Shown in pieces: positions 10,255 through 20,203 of a DNA stretch of 25,244 nucleotides. Under the pieces are notes generated by a model, which saw nothing but the letters and a program-made list of their open reading frames with translations, did not search any database and was not told the origin of the DNA. The position numbers were made by a program, and so were the translations under genes. Source of the stretch: Ettlia oleoabundans (taxonomy: Eukaryota > Chlorophyta > Chlorophyceae > Chlamydomonadales); contig JAAMXP010000297.1 of NCBI GenBank assembly GCA_019693395.1, positions 2,579 to 27,822 of the forward strand, written 5' to 3'. Position 1 is the stretch's first letter. Each line of letters opens with the position of its first letter.

Positions 10255-11210
10255 CCCAGCTAGAACTGCAGCAGCACCGACAACACTAAGCAACTGCACA
10301 TGCCGCAGTTTGGGAGAACGCACGGCAATGCAGTTGCAGACGCGCTGGCAGCTGGGCCAAAGTGTAGCCACGCACGCCCCAAGTACAAGCGCATGGCGCT
10401 ATTCAGGCACATACCATAGACCTGCTTAGTGCTGACCTGCGCTAGGCTGGCCTGCGTTTGTGTGGTGCTCAATGCTCCTTGTCAGTTTCTACAGTGCTAT
10501 CAGGATCAAAACTATCAGGATAAAAGCAATGTAGCAACAAGCAAGCTTGCAAATTGTGCAGCAGCAGTGTCAGCAAGGAAGGAACTTGCAAAGGGAAGGG
10601 AAGGCAGGAAAGGGCAGGACATACGCATCAGAAGGAACATAGGAGGTCACATGGCGGTGCCGCCATTGTGGCAAGCGGGTGTTCATGATTTGAACCAAAA
10701 ACAAGATGTCAGCCAACAAGCAACCGTGCGGGGCAAACGCCACAAGAGAAGCTCACATTGCAACAGCAGCAGCAACAGAAGGGAGCTACGGAGAGGCAGG
10801 CAACTTTGCGGGCCCAGTATCAGCTCAAGTTGCACTGTGTCAGACCTCCAGGTCAGCCAGGTCGGACCAGAGGCCAGGTGGCACCCGCGCCAACTCAGCG
10901 TACTCCCCACCCAGCGCCCTGCACCACGCGCAAGGCAGCAGATGATGTGGCATAAACCCTGGGCGATCTGGCTGTTAAATCGTTTGTCAAGTGCTGCGGG
11001 CAGTTGTCAGCCTGGACTAGGCACCCTCCAGGCAGCCAAGGAGGCGGCGTGCTGCCCAGCAGTACTCCGGGCCATAAGCCTACTGGCAGCGACGGCTGAA
11101 GAACTGAATAGACCCCTTCATCAACCAGCACAGAGGGGCAATACTATCCACCTTGAATCGCACTGATCCTGAACCCCAACAATGGCCGTGAATGGTAAGG
11201 TGCTGCTCAT
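10255..11210. other. Convergent intergenic region, no gene seen
   Basis: MAK16 ends at 10254 and the UPF0301 gene ends from the other side at 11211. Frames in this stretch are short or Gln-rich by composition (for example near 10758-10955 on the plus strand) and have no recognisable family or splice partners. It probably holds both 3' UTRs. A further C-terminal exon of the UPF0301 gene cannot be excluded because its final codons overlap a usable donor at 11214-11213. Confidence 0.45.
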
Positions 11211-14200
11211 TCACCTGAGGCAATTGCTCCACATGTCCCCTTCGTATGCCTGGGCCGTGTTGTTGCGACCCTCCCCTGCCTCATCTTCATTTTCTAAAGC
11301 TGCCGCTATGTCGCGCATGTTTGCCTCCAGGCTGGAGGCCTGGGCAGCGCCAGGGCCAAACAGGTCCAAAACGGCGGGGGTGGTGCTGCAGTCAAAAAGA
11401 AAGTGACGGCAGTCAAATGAAGAAATATCATATTATAAAGTACATTATACTTGGGAGGGGGGGCAGTGGGGCAGTGTACGACCGTGAGCGCAGGGTATCC
11501 CGGGCTGGTGTGGGTAGTGCCGCGAGCTATGGGGGCAGGCTACTGATAGCAGCTTTTCAAGTCAGCTCAGCATCTGAATTAGAGCAAAGCAAGCACAGCA
11601 GCGCCCTCCCACCTCACAACCTCCCATGTGCCGCTCTCCACCTCTTCATCCAGCTGCCCTGGCGCCCACACAGCCTCCCCCATGCACACCCGCACGTCCT
11701 CAGCCCGTAGATAGCCCTCCTCCGCCAGCCCCTGCACCCAGGTTGGCAAATCGGTGGGCAGGCAGGCAGGCAGGCAGTCCAGAAGACTAGCGCATGTTGC
11801 TGTGAAGGGGGAATGGCAGGCACGTGGCAGCCGATTGGGCAGGTAGGCAAATGATCAGGCGCTCAGCAGGCAGATAGGGCAGGTAACTATAAAACAGCTG
11901 CCAAGTTTGTGTACCCTGGCAAAGCCCCTTAGGTCACTCGTTATGGCAGCCCAGCTGAGTGTCACACGAGCATCCGTCTAACACACACTGGTTGCGCAAC
12001 TATCGCCACACAGCCCAGCTGTGTCCACCACGCACCTTTGCACGACGGAGATCAGCGCCAACGAGCACCCCGTCCTCGGCACCCTCCGGGCCCAGCACAA
12101 GCGCACCACCCAGGCGCGGCCTGCAGGAATAAGATGCATCACATGAGGCAAATCATACGCCCGCTGCATGCATGCCAGCAGGACGGGTCGTGCTGCAGGT
12201 GAGTGGCGGAAAACAGGGTGCCGGCGGCGCAACCGAGCGCCGCAAGGGCAGTTCTATTTGCAGAATGTTCACATGTCCACATCGGAAATGCCAGCTGACC
12301 GCTGGGAGGCAGGAGGAGCAGCAGCAGCGGTAGGCCATTGAGCGTGCAATATTGCGCACCTTCTGTGCAGCACCTGCACGCCCGGCACAGGGCCCCCACG
12401 GAAGAGCGGGCTGCCTGCAAAGAGCGTCATCAGCTCTCCTAATGTACCGCCATCCCCGCTCCCGCTGCTGCTACTGCTGCTACGACCGCTGCCTGTGCCA
12501 AACAGGCCGCCCAAGGAGCCTGCACCGCGCCCCCCCTCTGGCCGCTCCACCAGCAGCAGCTGCATTCGCTGTTGCCCAGCCAGCGGCAGCAGGGAGGAGG
12601 CGTTTGCTATCAGCCGCTGCACCTCCGACAGAAAGCGCTGCGCCTTGCTGGCGGGCGCTGGTGCAGACGAGGATGCTGACGAGGATGAGCATGCCGCGTT
12701 TGGTGATCTTGTCGTTGCAGCTGCTGCCTTTGTCGGTTTTGCTGCTGCTGCCACCGCTCCTTTTCCTCCTATGTCAGCTGCCAAGTCAGCCTGGCATGCA
12801 GGTTCAGCTCCACTACTGCCTTCCGCCGCATCAGCCACCCCAGGCTGCTGCTGCCGCCGCTCCTGCTCCACCGCCTGATGCTGCTCCTCCTGGTGTGCAG
12901 CCGGCTTGGCTTGCCGCTCTCCCTTAAGCCTGCTGGATGTCCCTTTGACCGGCGTGGCGCTATCAGCCATCCCCCACCTGCCATCCGCCTGTGCCTCATC
13001 CTCTTTCTCCCTGCCACCTGCCCCTGCCTCCACATCTGCAGAGGCCACATGGCACAAGCCGCACACTGTTGAAGATCCCGTGAATGCGTGCAGGGCAAGC
13101 CAACAGATGCGCCTGCCTGGTGGCGCAATATTGACCAGCAGCCCACCGAGAACCCCATTAAAGCAGGGGCGCACGTTTGCTGCCTCAGCACATTCTGTTG
13201 CTGGCTCACTTTGCTCGCCGTGCTCCCCGGGGTGCAACCGCGACATGAAGAGCTTGCCCTCCGCATCAAGCAGCAGCGCTAGACCGCCCCCTGCTTCCTG
13301 CAGCGCCCGATCCAGCCCAAACACCACGCCTGAAGTGGCACGGTCTGCACACAGGGGAAAGTAGGTTGCAACAAGGAAGGGAGGGGAAGACAGGCCATCA
13401 ATGTGCATTTGGGGGCAACCTTCCGAAAAGGGACGGCTGCCTAGATACCGCTTCACAAGTTACAACGCTACCACTGAGAGTGTTGAACAGAACACAACCC
13501 GTGAAGCCTGTGTGCTGTCTGAACAGCTGCAGCACCACCCACAGGCAGCCAAGCCTGCCCAAGTACAGCACAGATTGCTGCGGCCAGCCACCCTTCCGCA
13601 CCCGGCGTCACCAGCTCTACGCTTGGCTCCTGCTCTTGGGCACTAGCCAGCCGGTCGCCTTGCAGCTGCTGACCACGCTGCAGTGCGTGCAAAAGGCTGG
13701 CCAGGTCAGTGGGCTGCCCTGCTGCCCCGCCCAGCACACTGACTCCCACGCTGCCTGCTTCGTTGGCATCGCTGCCGCTGCCACGCATCCCTGCTGTACC
13801 CACTTCCTCCTCCTCCTCCCCCTCGTCGTCATCATCATCATCTACGTCCTCCATCTCCACCTCCACCTCCTCCTCGGATTCCGTCTGGTAGGGAACCTCG
13901 ATCCAGTTCCCGTGCTCATCATACTCTGAACGAGCACGCTCCTCTCGCTGGCGCTGCAGCTGCGCTAGCGCCACAGCATGGCGCAGCGCATCGTGCACCG
14001 CCGCCTCCTCAGCCTCCAGCCGTGAGTCACTGTCCCCCTCCTCCTGAACCCGCTGTACCGCCTCCCTTACCTCAACATCTTGCTGGTCCACTGGCTTCCA
14101 ATCCAGCTCCATCAGCCGCTGAAGCTGCTGTGCTGGGATGTCGCTGTCGCTGTCAGCAGCCTCGTCACCGCTAGCATCTCCAGGCCAGGAAGCCAAGGTG

Positions 14201-15215
14201 CGGCTGTCCCTGCCAGCGGCAGCAGCAGCCGATGACATGGCACCGCCAACGCCGCCGGCTATTCCATCGCCGCCGGCGCCCAAGCTGCTGCCTCTTTCAC
14301 CACCACCCAGCACGCCGCCCAAGCCACTGTGCAACTGGCGCATATTTTCCTGTAGATTCGCCAGGCTGCTGCCCAGCGGCTTGTTCAAGATGAGTCCGTA
14401 AGAGCCCTGCTCATCATGCCGGCACAACAGTACCACAGAGCGGGAGAAGATGCTGCCCATCAGACATGGGTGTGCCACCAGCAACATGCCCTGCTGTACC
14501 GCTTCCTCTGGCACCACCCTGCCACGGCTGCCGTATGGCCGCTGCTGTTGTTGCTGCGGGTCATCTGCTGCAGCTGAGGAGGCAGCAGCAGGCAAGCCCT
14601 GCACCCCTGGAGCATCCCCTAGTAGCTTGTGTTTGCGGGCCACTGCCAACAGCCCTGACAGGTAGCGCACGCCAGCAAATGCGTCCTCCAACGCAGCATC
14701 CGGCGCCTGCGGAGCACAACAGAACAACGCACATTGCCCATTGGCAACAACAAGGTAGAAGCATACGGCAGGTGAGCCTGATGCAGGAAGCACCTAATGC
14801 CTAAACAAACCTGCGCATTGAGTTTGGCTAGCACTGGCATCTGAGCACACCGGTTGAGCAGCCATCCTGGATGCACCGCGCTCACCGGCTGGCGGAAGGC
14901 AAGGCGAACAGCCTCAAGTACACTGCGCTGCTGGGCGTGTGAGACCGGCCAGTAGTAATTTCCTCTAAGGAACTGTGCCACCACATCGTCCAGCACAGGC
15001 GGAAGCGGAGATCCGTGTTTGCGGCATATCAGCGCCTGCAGTCGGTGCAAACAGCGGTGACTGCGATAGGGAGGAGTGGCTTCCGCGGGCCGCTCCGCGC
15101 TTTAACTGACGTGCCAAAACACACATTTCGGTCCTTGGAAGTTACAGCAGTGTTGCAGGGGAACAAGCCATACACGCTTTTCTTTCTGGCTTCCGAGCTT
15201 GTGTCGTGGCATCAT
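11211..15215 (-). CDS. UPF0301/YqgE (DUF179) domain protein with a very long insert
   Basis: Exons join in phase: 15215-15174, 15035-14811, 14706-13602, 13344-13210, 13035-12360, 12120-12036, 11731-11613 and 11385-11211, giving about 853 residues. If 13036-13209 is read through instead of spliced it stays in frame and gives 911. The YqgE domain is split. Its first half is near residues 162-200 (GMLLVAHPCLMGSIFSRSV, then LLCRHDEQGSYGLILNKP). Its second half starts near residue 708 (LFRGGPVPGVQVLHR) and runs through LGGALVLGPEGAEDGVLVG to AVWAPGQLDEEVESGTW, the family's G-W-PGQLE-E signature. Bacterial YqgE is about 190 residues. The roughly 500-residue insert is Ala/Gly/Ser/Glu-rich with an acidic run (from codons near 13800-13870). 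Residues 1-160 are a helical N-terminal region I do not recognise. The biochemical role of UPF0301 is unknown. The first exon is the least certain; start by phase 0 and ATG at 15215. Confidence 0.8.
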
Positions 15216-15673
15216 GGCAGTTAAATCATACCCTAAGCACGGGAAGATCGTCAAAATTGCTTGCCAGACGCAGAAGCGACCGATACAGCGTCCTCTCCAA
15301 CTTCATACCGGCTGCCGTCCTCAAATCGACCGGCCCGCGGCCGCAGTGATCAACCTATGATTTGCATAGGCGGATGGCGAGGCTGTAAAAAGCTCTGCGA
15401 TCGGTTGGGGTTTAGAAAGGGCAGGAGCGGCGACTCTCCACCCATGCGCGACGGTGTTGGACTAGTCACGACACTGCAAAACCCATGAAATGGCGATAGC
15501 ATATGCAAAGCATAGGCCCTACCATCACCACCTGCAGTCAAGACCGGCTCCAACTTCTCACAGCGCGCCCCTAGGCTATCGAAAACGCAACGTTGACCGT
15601 GTCGACAAGCGGTTATCCGCCGCTCAGCGCGGGCTGAGGACGGTGCTCGGCTTCGGTCAAACAGGTGGCCTGC
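15216..15673. promoter_or_regulatory. Divergent promoter region between UPF0301 gene and permease
   Basis: The 458 bases between the two proposed start codons hold no convincing coding frame. Both genes point away from it, so both promoters and 5' leaders should lie here. I recognise no specific element. Confidence 0.45.
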
Positions 15674-18600
15674 ATGGCGGCACACACATCACGCTCCTAC
15701 ATGGCCCGTCAGTGGGCGGTCCATCCCCTGAGTTCTGAAGTTTCAGCAGTGATCACCAGCGTTGTGGACGATGAGGAGGAGCTATCTCTTCTTCCTGCGC
15801 ACGGTGAGCGTCTTTGACGTGCGTAATCTTGCAACCTCGCATGTTGACTGCCGTGTCGCTCGCACCACCACTGCTCCCCTTGCAGGCCACCACCGCGCAG
15901 TACACAAGCACTCCTTCAGTGGCCAGGTGATATTGTTTGCTTGCAGCGGTCTCCCGTTTATCTCCGCGTTCTGACATGGCGGTTTTCTTGCGATCAAATC
16001 TTCGCAAACTCGATTTACGAATCCCCTCTATGTCTACTTTAGGTACATGATGCTGTTTCTGCAGTTGGACAATCAACTTCATGCGTTCCAAGTTGCTTTC
16101 TTCAAGCCCCCTCCATCATCAGATGAGCTACTGGAGGGTGGTGCCAGCCACAGATCCACCCATAGCACCCAGGACATGGAGCCCTTTCTCACAATCCAAG
16201 ACCTTCAGCCCAGCGAGACCACCACGGAGTGGCTCACCGTGGGTGTGATCCTGCTTCCCAAGCTGGCCTGGTGGGTGCAGCACAGACGCACGACCTAAGC
16301 AGCAACACGGTCTTAATGTTGTCACCAACTATGCCACCAGCACATGATTGCCTTTGTGCTTCGCCAAGTGACATACATCCCTTTAGCCTGCCCCAGCCAA
16401 GCCCACCCCAGCCACTGCCAGTGCCCGGACCTAGCACCTGCCGGATGCTGCTGCCTTGCAGGGGTTGGCTGCCCTTTGCTTTCTCCTTCCTGGGCTTCTC
16501 TGTGGCTCTTAAGCTGCTGCTCTTCATCACGCTGTTCAGTGTCTACTCAGCTGCCATCCTGTACCGCCTGTACCTCCACACAGACAAGCAGGGCACCATC
16601 ACCCTTGCTGGTATGGGCGACTTCCTCGTGTGGCACCTGCATGCACTTCTGAACCAGCCTGTTTGTGGGTATCCTCTTGTCGTCAGTAATTCACCTATCT
16701 GAACCGGCCTGAGGCTTCCCATTTGACTGCAGACATTGGAGAGGCAGCATTTGGGCGGCGGCTGGGGCGCCGTCCTGTTCTGTTCTACGGCCGCCTCATC
16801 AACTTGGCACTGCCCAGCATCTGCCAAGTCGGTGGCACCCGCTTCCTGCAGGTGGGGCTATGCCCGCCCCCCCCACAACCACCACCACCACACACACACA
16901 CACTCTTTCCACCCCCCCACCCCAACCTGATGCCTCTGTTTCTTGCCTGCAGGTGTCGCTGTTGTACACAACCAACGTGTGCCTTCCCTGGATCAGTCTG
17001 ATCTTCGCTATTCCAGTGCTGTGTCTTTCACAGATACAGCGCCTGGGTGGCCACAGAGCCTTGCTCACCATAGTGCAGCCCACACTGACAGCGGTGGCGA
17101 TGGCAGCTACATTGCTCAAGCTGCTGATCCTTCGGGCACGGCACGAGCGTGCGCCGGCGGTGAATCTGGACGGCAAGATTGCAACCACCTCGCACCTGCC
17201 ATACCTGTCAGGTGCCCAGGCAGTTGAGGGCTGCAGTTGAGAGGGCTGAGTGTCTGGCTGCTCATCAACGTCGCCTGCACGGCTTCTGCAACTCGCTGTA
17301 TGTGTAGCGTTGCAAGCATGGCTGCAGGGCCATGTGCCATGCCTTTCCACTGTGGGCAAGGTTACCAAACTGCTGGCTTTTGTTTTGCCCTTGTACAGAT
17401 TATGTGATTGCGGTGGTGCAGCTTATCGGCGCCAACTACATGGGACAGCAGTGAGTTGTGGTTTTTGAGCTGTGAGCATGCCAGAAAAGCAGCCATGCCC
17501 GTCTCATGGCGTGAATGCTGGCTAACTGCACTATGTGGCCGGGCCCCTCCCCTGGCTGTGACTGCATCGCATGGGAATGTTGACAGCTCAATGTTCCCCC
17601 GGTTCACGCTGTCATTCACAAACCTTTCCCACCCAAGCCCCACTACTTTGCTTGCCTGCAGTTTTTTTATGGAAGAAATGTCAGCTATGGCGTCACCCAG
17701 CACCTTCCAGCACAGCACGGCCTGGGCGCAAGTGATGACCCTGTTCACAAACGTGGCAGTGGGAGTCGCAACACTCAGAGCTCAGGTGAACTGCCGCTAC
17801 TGCTGCTGCCCTCTTGTCGCGCTATGCTGTGGCGGTGAAGATGCTGCTGGCGAACCTGCCATAGCAAAATCAGCAGCCAAGAATAGACGCAGCCGTGCTT
17901 CGATGTGCTGCATTGTACCTGTGCATAGGCGCTCAAAAAACTCTTCGTCCACCTTTCCCAAAACACTCCTTGCTTTTGCTTTGTCTGCAGCCCCTACAAG
18001 TGCACGGGTTCATAAGCTTTGCCTTTGGCTCAGACCTGCTGTCTCGCTTCATCAACTTCACTCTATGGCTGCTGATGACTGTCAGATCCGTTGTGGCAGT
18101 GCACTTTGGCACCAAGAGCCTCTTGCCGCGGCTGCCACACCTGCTTGTTAGCGTGAGTGCTTGCCCCAGGGGCCGGCACCAATGCTATCATTCATGGATT
18201 GACATTTGTTTGGGTTGGGGGCTCTGAGCTTCTGCTGCTTCTACATGGCTGGGACGTCTTTGCATGCTGCAACAAGACTCACTCTCCTGTTATCATTTTA
18301 GGTTGATGAATGCCTCGCTGTCATGCTGTAGCAGTGGTTTGACCCTGATGGCGTGGACTCCAACATACACATCAAGCAGCGCCAGCTTTGGTTTATGTGC
18401 AGCAGCATTCTGGTGCTGATCAGGTGACCAGGCAGACAGACGGGTGGCTGGGTGGGCTGTTGCGGGCTGCATAAAACGGCAACTTGTTGGCGGGGCCGGG
18501 CGGGGATGGGGTGGGGTGGGGCTTGAAGATACGCCACACCATGACCCCTAGGAAAGAGCTTGACCTTTCAACTCATGGTGCCATGACTTTCAACACTGCC

Positions 18601-19050
18601 ATCACTACGCAGTTTCATCGTGAGCAACACCTTCCCCCATACCTTCATGTACCTGTCTGGCCTGCTGGTGTCAGTCGCCTATATCCCGATAGCTTTCACG
18701 TTGCCCTGCCTCTTTTCACTCAAAGTCCTGGTAAGCAAACCACTGCTGCACTTGAGCACAAGAGTTGATGGCAATGGGAAGTTCTTACGTACAATGTTTG
18801 CTGGTGGTGTATCACGGAGATTTGCTGCCTGTTGAACGCTGGCCGCTGCCTACTGCCTACATTCCTGCCCCCTGCCCTACAGGCCAACCAGATCACACCG
18901 TTGGAGTACACCCTGAGCACATGGGTGATCCCGGTGTCCATTGGCATGAGCCTGCTGGGCTCCTGGGCCTGCGTGTACAAGATGGTGGTCAACTGGAACA
19001 CCGGACCGGACCATGGCGGGAGCTGGGGCTGCAACCTCATCACGCAATGA
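15674..19050 (+). CDS. AAAP-family amino acid/auxin permease-like transporter
   Basis: Twelve exons join in phase to 557 residues: 15674-15803, 15886-15926, 16065-16270, 16462-16664, 16733-16851, 16953-17211, 17399-17450, 17662-17785, 17991-18152, 18332-18423, 18613-18730 and 18883-19050 (TGA). The product is a polytopic membrane protein with about ten hydrophobic segments. AAAP landmarks, in order: GVILLPKLAWGWLPF (TM1 with the family's LP...GW pattern), a second helix, YIGEAAFGRRLGRR (family G-EAAFG-G-R), WISLIFAIPVLCLSQIQRL (the P-L-SQI helix), VVQLIGANYMGQHFFMEEM, and the C-terminal FPHTFMYLSGLLVSVAYIPI and FTLPCLFSLK. These are typical of proton- or sodium-coupled amino acid transporters; substrate cannot be told. 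The roughly 100-residue N-terminal cytosolic region is acidic and His-rich. Exon 10 uses a TAG acceptor that looks like an in-frame stop. Start chosen as the first ATG in frame (a second lies nine codons on). Confidence 0.85.
16865..16925. repeat. C-tract, CAC and CA simple repeats in permease intron 5
   Basis: A run of Cs, then CCA/CAC triplets, a (CA) dinucleotide run and further C runs fill most of the short intron between 16852 and 16952. They form a pyrimidine-biased tract ahead of the TGCAG acceptor. Confidence 0.85.
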
Positions 19051-20203
19051 GAAGGCACGCACGTGTGTGAGGCACTCTTCATCTAGACCTTTCATTTGCT
19101 GTCAAAATTTATGCAAGTAAAGTAAAAAAGTAATCATGCTGCACGGGTCCAACTACAATGTCTGACTGCCAGTGGTAGGTTGTTGGCGGGGCAGGTGCGT
19201 CGCAGCATTTTGCCCACAACCTTTGGCACCTAGCGCCTCTGGCTTCCAAGGCGTCCAGAGAGTTGTTGTGACTTGTGGGTGTTGGTGATGTGGAGGGGGA
19301 GAAAAGCCTTGGGTGCAGGGGGTGGGAAGATCGGAAGGGCTAGGAGTCGCACCGTCATGCCGCTCGGGTGCCACTCACAGTTGGGTGTACAGCCGGCCAC
19401 ACCATACAGCTGCATTGAACTGCACCTGAGGTCCATCAGAGATTATCCCCATATTTGGCTAGCGCTTGCGAGGTGTTTGGCAAGGCGAGAGTTACCTCGG
19501 GGTTTTTGTAGCGCGGGTGTGATGCAAGGATCCTGCCGCCAGCCAGCGCTTGCCGCCAGCACCAGGCGCCTGCGTGCTGCACCATTGACTCCTTTTTTGT
19601 TCGATGTTTGGAAAAGGGCGGTTAGCAATGTGCAGCTGCGGTTTTAGCCAGGCAGGGCATCCAATCGTGGACTTGCAGGCGGAACTTAGGCAGCAGGTCC
19701 GTGCCATGCATGGCTGCCGACAATACGCCGCCGCTGCTGCCGCCGAGGCAGCTCATAGGCCGCCCCCTGCTTCAGCTCTGGTGCCCCATTGGGAATTGGC
19801 GAAGGAGGCGTTTTAGTGATCGCCCCTACAAATTTCCGTGAGGGAACTGTTCAAAAACTTGGGGTTGGGGGTTCACCTCCCCCATGCAGTGCATGGGTCG
19901 GACAGGCAGCCCTGCTGACCGACCTTGGGTCGACCCTACTTAAAGGCATCTTCTCCCAATCCACCCGCAGTTTGCGCGTCGTTCTTTTGTTCCTTCTTCT
20001 GTTCTCAGGCGGCGAAGCCTTGTGCCCGATATCCCTTAGCTTACAGCACTTTTGAACTGAAGTAGAGCTGCTCGTCCGCTGAGCCTCCTCTCGCTCAACC
20101 AGCTGAAATTTCTTTCAACCTTGTGATCCTGCTCACACGCCTCTACCCACACCGCCCACTACCCACGCCGCCCCTCCCTCGAGCTCCACTTTTGAACTCC
20201 ACC
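19051..20203. other. Intergenic region, no gene seen
   Basis: About 1.15 kb between the permease stop and the expansin start. Open frames on either strand (for example 19273-19647) have no recognisable family and no conserved motif. It should hold the permease 3' UTR and the expansin promoter; the 20060-20200 part is C/T-rich and probably leader sequence. A hairpin-prone GGGGTTGGGGG...CCTCCCCC stretch lies near 19860-19885, without a tRNA pattern. Confidence 0.45.

Noticed and set aside
10758..10955. Gln-rich plus-strand frame after MAK16
   Set aside because: Short, low complexity from CAG repeats, no start context, no splice partner and no family.
15771..15803. Alternative permease start at the ATG at 15771 (MRRSYLFFLRT)
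   Set aside because: It needs a TTTAG acceptor at 16043 instead of the CTGCAG at 16059-16064. The longer frame from 15674 joins in phase through the CTGCAG acceptor and gives a sensible acidic cytosolic N-terminus.
18302..18334. In-frame TAG in the permease suggesting a pseudogene or reassigned stop codon
   Set aside because: The TAG serves as a 3' splice site that restores phase, and MAK16 and the expansin both end normally at TAG, so neither reassignment nor a broken gene is needed.
19855..19925. Possible tRNA or structured RNA around the GGGGTTGGGGGTTCACCTCCCC stretch
   Set aside because: The B-box does not fit GGTTCRANNC and no cloverleaf with A-box spacing can be drawn; only a local hairpin.
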